A stretch of 42,082 bases of DNA from positions 1 to 42,082 of the forward strand of contig JAHIPS010000072.1 in the NCBI GenBank assembly GCA_018902915.1. Direction: 5' to 3'. Shown here piece by piece: positions 25,688 to 34,099 of this stretch. Position 1 is the stretch's first letter. Each line of letters starts with the position of its first letter. This stretch comes from Candidatus Omnitrophota bacterium (lineage in GTDB: Bacteria > Omnitrophota > Gorgyraeia > Gorgyraeales > Gorgyraeaceae). A program made the position numbers and the translations under genes. A model generated the notes under the pieces. That model was given only the letters and a program-made list of their open reading frames with translations, searched no databases and was not told where the DNA came from.

Positions 25688-26484
25688 TGGATTACGAGAA
25701 TAAAGAGAGAATTGATATCAGTGTTATTATGCCTGCCCTTGATGAAGAGAAAAATATTATTCCTGCTATCGATAATACTCTGGCGTCCTTCAAAGATTTT
25801 AATATGCAGGGCGAGGTCATTGTCATCAATGATGGGAGTCGGGATAGAACAGAGGATCTAGTGCAAGAACTGATGAAAAAAGATAATCGCGTAAGGATGA
25901 TAAAACATAAAATCCCTGAAGGAGTTGGTGCATCATTTTGGGATGGAGTGGATAATGCCCGCGGAGGTATAATTGTTGCGCTTCCTGGTGATAATGAAAA
26001 TGAACCCAGAGAGATATTTCGCTATTTGAAACTTTTAGAAGATGTTGATATGGTGGTTCCTTTTGTTTACAATAAGCGCGCGAGGACGCTGTTTAGAAAT
26101 ATCTTAACCTTTGCCTTGATGGCAATTCTTAATGCTACATTTCGCGCCCATTTTAAATATACCAGCGGCACGGTGTTATTTAGGAAATCTATTTTGGATG
26201 ACCTGGATTATCGGTGCCGCAGTTTCTTTTTAGGGACAGACATCTTAGTGAGACTCGCAAAAAGAGGATATCTATATGCAGAGGTCCCTTACAGGATTGG
26301 AACGAGAAATACAGGTAAATCAAAGGCCGTTACATTATCAAATTCCTTGCACGTTATCAGGGAATACCTTAGATTAGTGAAGGATATGTACTTTGCCAAG
26401 AAAGAGAGGCTTAAAAGATATAAGTTTAGCGGAGATTCTGTGTCTATAAAACGTTATAGCAGAAGTCGTGGACTAGTAGAATGA
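25687..26484 (+). CDS. Family 2 glycosyltransferase
   Basis: The 265-residue protein shows DISVIMPALDEEKNI, VINDGSRD, HKIPEGVGASFWDGV and ALPGDNENEP, a DPM1-like GT-A layout in which the usual DADLQ is PGDNE. A short hydrophobic stretch (ILTFALMAILNATF) is present, but there is no long membrane tail. It is flanked on both sides by radical SAM genes and overlaps each by 1-4 nt, so it belongs to the same transcript and probably the same pathway. Confidence 0.87.
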   Translation: MDYENKERIDISVIMPALDEEKNIIPAIDNTLASFKDFNMQGEVIVINDGSRDRTEDLVQELMKKDNRVRMIKHKIPEGVGASFWDGVDNARGGIIVALPGDNENEPREIFRYLKLLEDVDMVVPFVYNKRARTLFRNILTFALMAILNATFRAHFKYTSGTVLFRKSILDDLDYRCRSFFLGTDILVRLAKRGYLYAEVPYRIGTRNTGKSKAVTLSNSLHVIREYLRLVKDMYFAKKERLKRYKFSGDSVSIKRYSRSRGLVE

Positions 26485-27338
26485 AAGATATAGTCATTCC
26501 CAAGACCTACAATTATGTAGCTTTGTTTTTGGCCCTTGACTGTAATTACCGCTGCAGTTATTGCATAAATTATTTTGAAAATGGCAGGTTCAACGGAGAG
26601 TTTATAAGTGGAGAAGGGTGGGTGGGGGCGCTTAACAGGATCGTCTCTCGCGATGACTTACCTATCACATTGCAGGGAGGGGAGCCGAGTTTACACAAGG
26701 ATTTTATTTATATCCTTAATAATACGAAGCCAGAGTTAAAGATAGACATACTTACGAATATACAATTCGACGTGGATGAGTTCATAAAACTGGTTAAGCC
26801 TGAAAGGCTGAGAAGAAAATCGCCTTACGCGTCTATCAGAGTAAGTTATCATCCTGAGGTAATGCGCCTCGACGAGACTCTTTTAAAGGTCATGAAGATG
26901 CAGGATGCTGGGTTCAGCATTGGCATATGGGGGGTCATGCACCCTTTGTACAAGGATATTATTTTAGAGGCACAGGATAGGGCAGGGAAAATGGGGATAG
27001 ATTTCAGGACAAAAGAGTTTTTGGGAGATTATGACAATTCCCTGTACGGCGCCTATAAATACGAAGGCGCATGCAATAGAGGATTTAGAAAGAAATGCCT
27101 ATGTAAGACCACTGAGCTTATAATCGGGCCTACTGGCCTGGTGTATAGATGTCATGGCGATCTATACGAGGGCCGTAAGCCAGTAGGGAGTATTTTCGAT
27201 ACTGAGTTTGAGTTAGAGGATGTATTCAGGCCGTGCGATTGGTTTGGTCACTGTAACCCCTGTGATATAAAGGTCAAGACAAACAGGTTTCAACAGTTTG
27301 GACATACATCGGTCGAAGTAAAAGACGCCCAGAACTAG
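26481..27338 (+). CDS. Radical SAM enzyme, short form
   Basis: This 285-residue protein has LDCNYRCSYC (C21, C25, C28) and LQGGEPSLH, and a Cys group near the end (CNRGFRKKCLCKT, YRCHGD, HCNPCD) for an auxiliary cluster. It differs from the two paralogues at 18696 and 24395, lacking their shared first and last motifs. Reaction is unknown. ATG 26481 overlaps the preceding stop by 4 nt. Confidence 0.83.
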   Translation: MKDIVIPKTYNYVALFLALDCNYRCSYCINYFENGRFNGEFISGEGWVGALNRIVSRDDLPITLQGGEPSLHKDFIYILNNTKPELKIDILTNIQFDVDEFIKLVKPERLRRKSPYASIRVSYHPEVMRLDETLLKVMKMQDAGFSIGIWGVMHPLYKDIILEAQDRAGKMGIDFRTKEFLGDYDNSLYGAYKYEGACNRGFRKKCLCKTTELIIGPTGLVYRCHGDLYEGRKPVGSIFDTEFELEDVFRPCDWFGHCNPCDIKVKTNRFQQFGHTSVEVKDAQN

Positions 27339-27369
27339 ATCTTATATAGAGCAAGAAGGGGAGATGATT

Positions 27370-28536
27370 ATGTTAAACAAGAGGAATTTAATAATCCTTC
27401 TTGTAGCCTATAAATTATTTTTGCTTGGACTCTTTATACCACTTGCCTATAATCTGGCGCCATTTTACGAAGCATCTTATCAGGAAAACACGGTATTTTC
27501 AGATGACGAGCTCTTGAATACCAGGTCGCCTTATAAGACATGGGATAGTTATAACTTTTTGTATATTGCTAAAAAGGGTTATTCCGAAGGCCATAATAAA
27601 TTTAATGTGCTGTTCCCGCTGTTTCCTGTCCTGATAAAGTTTTTCCTGCCCATCTTTAATGGAAACGCTGTAGCCTGTGGAATTTTATTGTCGAACATAT
27701 TCTCACTTATAGGCATGTTGTATTTTTATTATCTTGCGCGCAGATATTTCAATCAGGCTATTGCCCTTGCAAGTTTGTTCATGCTTTTAGCATTTCCAAC
27801 CTCATTTTATCTTTCAATCATATATTCGGAATCCCTGTTTTTTATGCTGGTGATGATGTTTTTCTACTACGCGTTTGATAGAAAATATCTCCCAGCGGCA
27901 ATAAGCGCATTCTTTTTGCCCCTGACAAGATTAACCGGTATTTCCATCGCATTATTATTTTTAGTTATATATTTCGAGAACCTAAAGCAGGATTACAATA
28001 TTAAGCTGCCAGCCCTTTTTAAGAAAATAAAGATCGATGCATTGTATTTATTGTTTCCTGTATTTGGATTCATAGCCCTATTAGTTTTCTTTTATTTTAC
28101 AACAGGCAATGCATTTGAGTGGCTTGATTCGCAAAAGATATATATTGCAAGGCACAGTGTCGGCAATATATTAAATCCGATAACAACCCTGTATAATAAT
28201 TTTTTTAGAACCAGACTCGTGCTTCACGGATATACAAACTCTATAATTGACAGGACAGTTTTTATTTTATTTGTATCGTCTTTATTTTTTATATTCAGAC
28301 AACAGCGTTTTTCGCTATTTTTATACGCGTTTTTAACAGGCCTTTTGCCAGGCATAAGCGGTAATATGATGTCATATACACGCTATCTATCCATGGTTTT
28401 TCCCCTGTATTATTTTCTGGGGATAAATTTTAATATTGAGAAGAAAAGAACAGTTTTCTTTCTGCTGCTAATGGTATTTCTTTTGATCCAGGGAGTGTTT
28501 TTGGCGCGGCACATAAACTATTATTGGGTAGGGTGA
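27370..28536 (+). CDS. PIG-V-like membrane mannosyltransferase
   Basis: The 388-residue protein has about ten membrane helices. The first outer loop carries the PIG-V-type motif KTWDSYNFLYIAKKGY followed by NVLFPLFPVLIKFF. PIG-V and related bacterial proteins use polyprenyl-phosphate mannose, with the Asp of WDS as catalytic base. ATG 27370 is chosen because AAGGGG lies 8 nt upstream; ATG 27364 is too close to it. It closes the glycan island. The polyprenyl-phosphate sugar could come from the GT2 enzymes nearby. Confidence 0.82.
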   Translation: MLNKRNLIILLVAYKLFLLGLFIPLAYNLAPFYEASYQENTVFSDDELLNTRSPYKTWDSYNFLYIAKKGYSEGHNKFNVLFPLFPVLIKFFLPIFNGNAVACGILLSNIFSLIGMLYFYYLARRYFNQAIALASLFMLLAFPTSFYLSIIYSESLFFMLVMMFFYYAFDRKYLPAAISAFFLPLTRLTGISIALLFLVIYFENLKQDYNIKLPALFKKIKIDALYLLFPVFGFIALLVFFYFTTGNAFEWLDSQKIYIARHSVGNILNPITTLYNNFFRTRLVLHGYTNSIIDRTVFILFVSSLFFIFRQQRFSLFLYAFLTGLLPGISGNMMSYTRYLSMVFPLYYFLGINFNIEKKRTVFFLLLMVFLLIQGVFLARHINYYWVG

Positions 28537-28562
28537 CAGAGGTATTTCTTGTGTTGATAATG

Positions 28563-28591
28563 TTGACCCATGCATTGTTATACGGTATAAT
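28563..28591 (+). promoter_or_regulatory. Promoter predicting a leaderless GGDEF-protein mRNA
   Basis: TTGACC (28563-28568), a 17-nt spacer and TATAAT (28586-28591) are followed after 6 nt by ATG 28598, so the predicted first base is the A of the start codon. There is no Shine-Dalgarno. Confidence 0.75.
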
Positions 28592-28597
28592 ATAGAT

Positions 28598-30055
28598 ATG
28601 AATGTTTCAAACAAGAAGGTTTTGCTCGCGGAGCATGACCAGAAAATAGCGGATATATTAATATATCTTCTAAATGCGTGGGATTACGAGGTTGTTATTG
28701 CCGCTGACGGCGAGTTTGTCCTCGAGCTGGTCAGGCGCGAGCATCCGGATATCATTATAATAGATTGTAACCTGCCAAAGATAGACGGGTTTCAGGTCTC
28801 AAAGTCTTTGAAGGAAGATTTTATAACAGCGCACATACCTGTAATAATACTCATAGATAAAAAACAGATAAGAAAAAGGATGCTCGAGATAGAGCAGGGC
28901 GTGGATGACTATATCGCGAACCCGCCTGACCCCATAGACCTCGAGGTCAGGATGGAGATGGCGATGCGCCGCACTACCCACCAGCTGCACGCGAATGCAT
29001 TGACGCGGCTCCCCGGGAACAGGCAGATAGAAAAGATCATCCAGTCAAAATTTGATGAAGGCGCTGAGTTTTCCGTCGCGTATTATGACATAGATCATTT
29101 CAAGTCATTTAACGATAAGTACAATTACATGAAAGGCGATGCTGTTATCCGCCAGGTCGCGCATATCATATCGCAGATAGTAAAAAAATGCGGCAACAAG
29201 GATGATTTTGTCGGACACATCGGCGGCGATGATTTTGTGGTGGTGACCACGCCTGAGAGAGACAGGCTGATCGCGTCCGAGTCGATATTGATATTTAGCA
29301 GGATAATGCCGTTTCATTACAGCAGGGAAGACAGGGAAGCCGGACACATTATCGCAAAAGACAGAAAAGGAAATGTTGTAAGAACTCCTCTCATGAGCAT
29401 TTCAATAGCCATTGTAAACAACAGGGAATTCAAGATAGGTAACATGGTGCAGCTCATGGAGATAATCGCTGAGATAAAGGAGTATTTAAAAAGGCTTCCT
29501 GGCAGCAATTTCCTGGTAAACCGCAGGGGGCCGGAAAAAAAGGAATTTATCTATTCGGAATCAGAGACCCTCGAGCGCAAGACTCAAAGGCCTGCGCCAA
29601 GTTTCAGGTACAGGCCGCTTGGCCAGATACTGGTAGAGTCCGAGGTCATCACTGTCGAGCAACTCGGGGCCGCGCTGAACAAGCACTGGTCAACAGGCCA
29701 GAGGATAGGCCAGAGCATCATGGGTCTTGGCATGGCCAGCGCGGGCGACATAGCCAGAGCGCTGGAGATCCAGCTGAATGTTCCGCATTTTGATATAAAA
29801 AAGCTGGAGAAGAATCTGGACCTGAGGCAGGTCGTGGATAAGATCCCGGCTGACTTGATGAGAGATCGCGGGGTAGTGCCTGTTAAAAAAGAACAAAACG
29901 TGGTAAGTCTCGCGATGCTCAATCCCAAAGATATCGAGGTAATAGATAAGATAAGAGGTTTTACCGGTTGTAATATAGCCACATTTTTTGTTCTGGAAAA
30001 TGAGTTTTCAGAGATACTCGGGAGGACAATAAAAAAAGCCGATAAAGGCGATTAG
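28598..30055 (+). CDS. Receiver-GGDEF(GGDDF)-MshEN protein
   Basis: The 485-residue protein has a receiver domain (1-125) with phosphoacceptor D56 (IIIIDCNLP), a GGDEF-type domain (about 130-300) and an MshEN domain (about 337-475), the N-terminal domain type of GspE/MshE ATPases. The MshEN part has two turns of its repeat, LGQILVESEVITVEQLGAAL and RIGQSIMGLGMASAGDIARA; known MshEN domains bind cyclic-di-GMP. The active-site motif is GGDDF (209-213), with Asp in place of the usual Glu, so cyclase activity is uncertain. The protein could make, sense or only bind cyclic-di-GMP. A cyclic-di-GMP riboswitch lies on the other strand across its 3' end. Confidence 0.87.
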   Translation: MNVSNKKVLLAEHDQKIADILIYLLNAWDYEVVIAADGEFVLELVRREHPDIIIIDCNLPKIDGFQVSKSLKEDFITAHIPVIILIDKKQIRKRMLEIEQGVDDYIANPPDPIDLEVRMEMAMRRTTHQLHANALTRLPGNRQIEKIIQSKFDEGAEFSVAYYDIDHFKSFNDKYNYMKGDAVIRQVAHIISQIVKKCGNKDDFVGHIGGDDFVVVTTPERDRLIASESILIFSRIMPFHYSREDREAGHIIAKDRKGNVVRTPLMSISIAIVNNREFKIGNMVQLMEIIAEIKEYLKRLPGSNFLVNRRGPEKKEFIYSESETLERKTQRPAPSFRYRPLGQILVESEVITVEQLGAALNKHWSTGQRIGQSIMGLGMASAGDIARALEIQLNVPHFDIKKLEKNLDLRQVVDKIPADLMRDRGVVPVKKEQNVVSLAMLNPKDIEVIDKIRGFTGCNIATFFVLENEFSEILGRTIKKADKGD

Positions 30056-30160
30056 CGTCAGCTTTTCATCGCTCGGCAACCCAGCCGCCATATCCGTAAA
30101 GGACTTAGGCCTGTTGGCTTTGCGCCCCCTGATTTCTCTAGGGTTTGCCCTTATCGGCTA
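30031..30160 (-). promoter_or_regulatory. Cyclic-di-GMP class I (GEMM-I) riboswitch on the strand opposite the GGDEF gene
   Basis: On the minus strand the order is GGGCAAACCC, a GAAA-capped hairpin (TAGAGAAATCA), GGCGCAAAGCC, ACAGGCCTAAG and GGCGGCTGGGTTGCCGA, a clear GEMM-I aptamer with G at the ligand-contact position. GCCGATAAGGGC before it (30147-30158) pairs with GCCTTTATCGGC after it (30038-30049), and that arm runs into seven T, so the outer helix doubles as a terminator. The predicted RNA is about 129 nt and overlaps the GGDEF stop codon region. No minus-strand gene follows; the element either yields a small RNA or controls antisense readthrough into the GGDEF gene. Confidence 0.88.
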
Positions 30161-30165
30161 ATACA

Positions 30166-30193
30166 AGTATACCATAAAATAGGGTTTTTTCAA
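30166..30193 (-). promoter_or_regulatory. Promoter for the antisense riboswitch RNA
   Basis: On the minus strand TTGAAA (30188-30193), a 16-nt spacer and TATACT (30166-30171), with TGG just before it, predict a start near 30159, at the first base of the outer helix. Confidence 0.72.
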
Positions 30194-30208
30194 TAGAGGG
30201 AGGTATTG

Positions 30209-31276
30209 ATGGTAAGAGGTAGAGCAGCTATCGTGGTGTTATTTTTAGTTATCTTGGGCGTGTTTCTAAGCCATGATTTTACATTCGCGTATAATGAAGA
30301 AGGCGACGAAGATGATTTTTATGAACCATCGCGAGGCCCGGTTCCAATACGAAACCAGATGCCGCTCTATCTTTTTTATTTGCAATTGGCTCCGGATAAG
30401 GCCAGTGTTGTAGAGAAGAACGGATTTCTTATAAACACGGATTACACTGTCTCAAACATAACTGTTAGCGCGTTCACGCCAGCGACCTCGCTTTACGATG
30501 TGCAGATAGATCTGGAGGTCCAGAGACTGACGCTCGATTTTAGATATGGGCTTTATGACAATCTGGAGGTAGGGTTAGAGATCCCTTATATAGCCCTGTG
30601 CAGCGGGTATTTAGATGATCTTACAGAATCATTCGAGGACGGGATCGGCGCGAGGACGCCCCGTTCGAGAGAGCGGCAGGGTTCAAACGAGTTTGATTAC
30701 AGTTTTCAGTACCAGAATAGATACTTAATAAGGGAATCGAGATCTAAGCGCGGTATTGGAGATATGGTGCTCAATGCAAAATATCAACTCCTTAAAGAGT
30801 CGTGGTACTCGATATGGCCAAATCTTTCTTTGCGCGGGGCAGTCAAGTTTCCCACGGCTGACGAGGGTGACCTGATAGGGAGCGGTAACTTTGATTACGG
30901 TGTCGGGGTCTTGCTGGACAAGAGTTTTTTTGAAAGAGTTTTTATTTACATGGGCGGTAATGCCATGAGGATAAAAAAACCCGATGTCCTGGACGCGCTT
31001 GGTATTGACGAAGGACTGTATTCTTACCTGTTTGCGCTGGAGTTCTTTTTTACAAAAAGATTTTCTGCTATTGTGCAATTTACCGGCAACACGACCCCGT
31101 ATCCCGAGAGCAGCACAAATCCCCTGGACAATGATGCGCATGACTGGCTGCTGGGATTTAATTACAGGCTGAAGGAAAAATCCAATATCACCTGGAATTT
31201 CGCGGTTGTTGAGAACATAAGCGCTGCGTCCAGTCCGGATGTGAGTTTACACACAGGCCTGGGTATAGAATTTTAA
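30209..31276 (+). CDS. DUF3187-type outer-membrane protein
   Basis: The 355-residue protein has a signal peptide (about 1-27, ending TFA) and the DUF3187 opening GPVPIRNQMPLYLFYLQ followed by alternating beta strands to an aromatic C-terminal end (GLGIEF), as in outer-membrane barrels. ATG 30209 is chosen with GGGAGG 5 nt upstream. The function of the family is unknown. The stop overlaps the start of the pseudouridine synthase (TAATG). Confidence 0.8.
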   Translation: MVRGRAAIVVLFLVILGVFLSHDFTFAYNEEGDEDDFYEPSRGPVPIRNQMPLYLFYLQLAPDKASVVEKNGFLINTDYTVSNITVSAFTPATSLYDVQIDLEVQRLTLDFRYGLYDNLEVGLEIPYIALCSGYLDDLTESFEDGIGARTPRSRERQGSNEFDYSFQYQNRYLIRESRSKRGIGDMVLNAKYQLLKESWYSIWPNLSLRGAVKFPTADEGDLIGSGNFDYGVGVLLDKSFFERVFIYMGGNAMRIKKPDVLDALGIDEGLYSYLFALEFFFTKRFSAIVQFTGNTTPYPESSTNPLDNDAHDWLLGFNYRLKEKSNITWNFAVVENISAASSPDVSLHTGLGIEF

Positions 31277-32001
31277 TGCGGCTGCAGGTTTTTCTGTCAA
31301 AGGCAGGTGTTTGTTCGCGCAGGGCTGCTGTGGGTTTTATCAGATCCGGCAAGGTCTCGGTCAACAGTAAAAAAATCATCGAGCCATCCTTTAAAGTAGA
31401 TCCTGAAAAAGACAAGGTTTTTCTAAATGGTAAAAGAATCTCTCCCAGGGAAAAGATCTATATAATGCTCAACAAGCCAAAGGGCGTTACCACTACCAAG
31501 AAAGACAGGTTTGCCAAAAAGACTGTGATGGACCTCCTGCCGCGCAGGTTCAAGCACCTGAATCCTGTTGGCAGGCTGGACAAGGACACTACGGGGTTGA
31601 TATTGTTGACAAATGACGGTGACATGATAAACAGGTTTACGCATCCGAAATTTAATATAGATAAGACATATGAAGTTAAGCTGGATAAAGAGCTGGTATC
31701 CTCTGACAAGAGGATGATGGAAAAAGGTGTTATTATCGATGGTAGTTTTACTGCTGAGTGCAGGATTAAAATGAGGTCGAAAAATGAGGTCGAGATGACG
31801 CTGCACGAAGGCAGGAAGCGCCAGATAAGAAGGATGTTTTCAAGCGTGGGCTATAAGGTAAGGGGCTTGAAAAGGACAAGAGAAGGTCTTTTAAACCTGG
31901 CTGCGCTTCCAGAAGGCAGGTGGAGGCTCCTGACAAGGGATGAAATAAAATCGCATCTAGGCCTTGACAATCCAGAAAGAGAGTGTAAACTATTAAATTA
32001 A
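31276..32001 (+). CDS. RsuA/RluB-family pseudouridine synthase
   Basis: The 241-residue protein has an N-terminal S4 RNA-binding domain (MRLQVFLSKAGVCSRRAA) and a catalytic domain with MLNKPKGV, VGRLDKDTTGLILLTNDG (catalytic Asp in RLDKDT) and the RsuA-group end motif HEGRKRQIRRMF. It converts uridine to pseudouridine in ribosomal RNA; RluB acts on 23S rRNA, but the exact site cannot be fixed here. Coupling to a membrane-protein gene is unusual but common in compact genomes. Confidence 0.93.
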   Translation: MRLQVFLSKAGVCSRRAAVGFIRSGKVSVNSKKIIEPSFKVDPEKDKVFLNGKRISPREKIYIMLNKPKGVTTTKKDRFAKKTVMDLLPRRFKHLNPVGRLDKDTTGLILLTNDGDMINRFTHPKFNIDKTYEVKLDKELVSSDKRMMEKGVIIDGSFTAECRIKMRSKNEVEMTLHEGRKRQIRRMFSSVGYKVRGLKRTREGLLNLAALPEGRWRLLTRDEIKSHLGLDNPERECKLLN

Positions 32002-32144
32002 GAATTAGTATATGTATTTATCTTGTGTAAGACAGAAAGGGGGGATGAAATAGCCTTCTTCATAGGATAAAACACAAAAATAAACTCAATAATAAATCTT
32101 GTGGAATTAAACATAAATTTATATTTATTACCAAGGAGGGGGAA

Positions 32145-32942
32145 ATGGGAAAATATTTATTAGCAGCTTTGCTGGTGCTGGGCCTTGCTACAGCAGTGTA
32201 TGCTGCGCCAGTAGGACTTACTTCAGAGGCAGACGCAGTGGAAGGCGAGTTGTGGGCAGATAACAACCTGGGTGTGAGCGCTGGTTTTGTTGTGGATGGC
32301 GTAAACTCAAGAAAGATCGATGTTGACAGCGGTGAGTTTGAAGCAACTATCGCTACCGCGAGGATAGGCATTAGTTTGCAGGACAGGTTCAATGTATATG
32401 TTGACCTGGGCCAGGCATCTGACATGGAATTCGAATTCTCGGATAAGGGAGATTTGATCCAGTGCGTGTATGAAGATGAGTTTTTGTGGGGCATTGGAGT
32501 AAATGCATTGATCTATCGCTGGGACAATGGACTAGAGGTAGGCGCTGGCGCAAACTACAGGATAGCTGACATGAATTTAGATGAAATGACAGTTGCCGGC
32601 ACCCGGTATAAGAGGAGCGATGCATCTGTGACTGCCCTGACAGATGGCGAAATGGAAGAAATGCAGGTCGCTTTAGAAACCGCGTGGAGAACAGATTACT
32701 TTGTTCCATATATAGGTATAAAATATTCTGACATTGAAGTGGATGCAAAGTTCACAGCAGATGGCCAGGAGCGAGTAGCATCAGGTGCGGATGCCAGCAC
32801 GAATTTTGGTGTCTTTGCCGGTCTGACAATTCTTCCTAAGATAGCCGCATTTGGAGACAAGGACAATCGCATAGCAATAAATATAGAAGGAAGATTCATT
32901 GATGAAGAGGCTGTTAGCGTAGGCGCTACTTATACATTCTAA
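32145..32942 (+). CDS. Small outer-membrane beta-barrel protein
   Basis: The 265-residue protein has a signal peptide (MGKYLLAALLVLGLATAVYA) and then many alternating amphipathic strands with acidic loops, ending VGATYTF, the aromatic end signal of outer-membrane barrels. The GGAGG-rich ribosome site before ATG 32145 (AAGGAGGGGG) predicts strong translation. Family is not recognised; it could be an OmpA-type or porin-like 10-12 strand barrel. The upstream 143 nt contain a possible promoter (TTGTGG, 17 nt, TATTTA). Confidence 0.75.
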   Translation: MGKYLLAALLVLGLATAVYAAPVGLTSEADAVEGELWADNNLGVSAGFVVDGVNSRKIDVDSGEFEATIATARIGISLQDRFNVYVDLGQASDMEFEFSDKGDLIQCVYEDEFLWGIGVNALIYRWDNGLEVGAGANYRIADMNLDEMTVAGTRYKRSDASVTALTDGEMEEMQVALETAWRTDYFVPYIGIKYSDIEVDAKFTADGQERVASGADASTNFGVFAGLTILPKIAAFGDKDNRIAINIEGRFIDEEAVSVGATYTF

Positions 32943-32964
32943 CAGTGTTTATGTAGATATTTTG

Positions 32965-32999
32965 AGGCGTAGCGGATTTATTATCCGCTACGCCTTTTG
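32965..32999 (+). terminator. Intrinsic terminator after the barrel gene
   Basis: AGGCGTAGCGGAT (32965-32977) and ATCCGCTACGCCT (32983-32995) are perfectly complementary, followed by a short T-rich run. Confidence 0.9.
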
Positions 33000-33018
33000 T
33001 GTTTAGGAGTTTATTTCC

Positions 33019-34083
33019 ATGAAAAGACTGGATAGCATATTAAAAGAGATGATGGAGAAAAAAGCCTCTGACGTTATTCTCGAGGTCGGCAGTCCTGTAT
33101 GCATGAGGGTCAACGGGGAGCTGTTTAAGGACAAAGACGCACTCACAGAAGAGGATCTAAACAGTTCTGTTGGCGAGATAATAAAGAAAAGCCACAAGCA
33201 GGATTTTGATGACAGGAAGGAAACTGTTCTTTCATTCGGGATCAAGGACGTGGGCAGGTTCAGGGCCACTATCTTCCGGCAAAGGGGGAGCCTTGCCATC
33301 GTGGTCAGATCGATCAATAGAGACATACCTGGTTTTAAAGATCTGAACCTGCAGGTAAAGGTGTTGGACGGGCTGTGCGCTGAAAAGCGGGGTCTTGTTT
33401 TAGTGACAGGCACTACAGGAAGCGGCAAATCCACCACAGTGGCGAGTATGCTCGAGCACATAAACCAGAATTATTCCAAGCATATAGTAACACTAGAAGA
33501 TCCTATAGAGTTTTTATTCGAAGATAAAAAATCAATAATAAGCCAGAGAGAGGTTAGGACCGACACCAAGAGTTTTAAGGATGCCCTTGAATACATCATG
33601 CTCCAGACCCCTGACGTCGTGTTTATAGGCGACATAAGAAACGCGGAGGTCATGTCCACTGCATTGACTGCTGCTGAGACAGGGCAGCTCGTAATAGCGA
33701 ATCTACATACCATAAATACCAGTCATACCATAGAGAGGATTGTGAATTTTTTTCAGCCTCACCAGCATGATGAGATAAGGATGCAGTTGTCCTTGCTTAT
33801 TAAAGGTATCCTGTCTTTGAGATTGGTCCCGTTAAAGGATGGTAGCGGCCGCGTGCCTGCCATAGAGACTCTTATCGCAACGCCTACGATACTGGAACTC
33901 ATAAGGGAAGGCAAGATCAATGAGATAGAATATTATATAAAGGATGGCAGCATGTACGACATGCAGACATTTGACCAGGCCCTGGTCAGCCTCTACAGAT
34001 CCGGCAAGATAACAAAAGACACAGCCATCCTTTACGCGGAAAGAAAGAGCGAAGTAACAATGGCCCTCAAAGAACTCCGCTAA
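33019..34083 (+). CDS. PilT/PilU-like type IV pilus retraction ATPase
   Basis: The 354-residue protein has the full PilT plan: an N-terminal PAS-like domain (ASDVILEVGSPVCMRVNG) and a RecA-like ATPase with Walker A GTTGSGKST (131-139), TLEDPIEF, TALTAAETGQLV and NLHT. It powers pilus retraction for twitching or uptake. The Walker B region reads FIGDIRNAE (203-210), where PilT normally has GEMRD, so the catalytic Glu is Asp here (D205). It may be a PilU-like accessory motor. No other pilus gene lies in the window. Confidence 0.92.
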   Translation: MKRLDSILKEMMEKKASDVILEVGSPVCMRVNGELFKDKDALTEEDLNSSVGEIIKKSHKQDFDDRKETVLSFGIKDVGRFRATIFRQRGSLAIVVRSINRDIPGFKDLNLQVKVLDGLCAEKRGLVLVTGTTGSGKSTTVASMLEHINQNYSKHIVTLEDPIEFLFEDKKSIISQREVRTDTKSFKDALEYIMLQTPDVVFIGDIRNAEVMSTALTAAETGQLVIANLHTINTSHTIERIVNFFQPHQHDEIRMQLSLLIKGILSLRLVPLKDGSGRVPAIETLIATPTILELIREGKINEIEYYIKDGSMYDMQTFDQALVSLYRSGKITKDTAILYAERKSEVTMALKELR

Positions 34084-34099
34084 AGGAATAAGATATTTC

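Noticed and set aside
30725-31141. 138-codon minus-strand frame inside the DUF3187 gene, in the direction of the antisense riboswitch
   Set aside because: It lies upstream of the riboswitch, not downstream, so the riboswitch cannot control it; no recognisable protein features.
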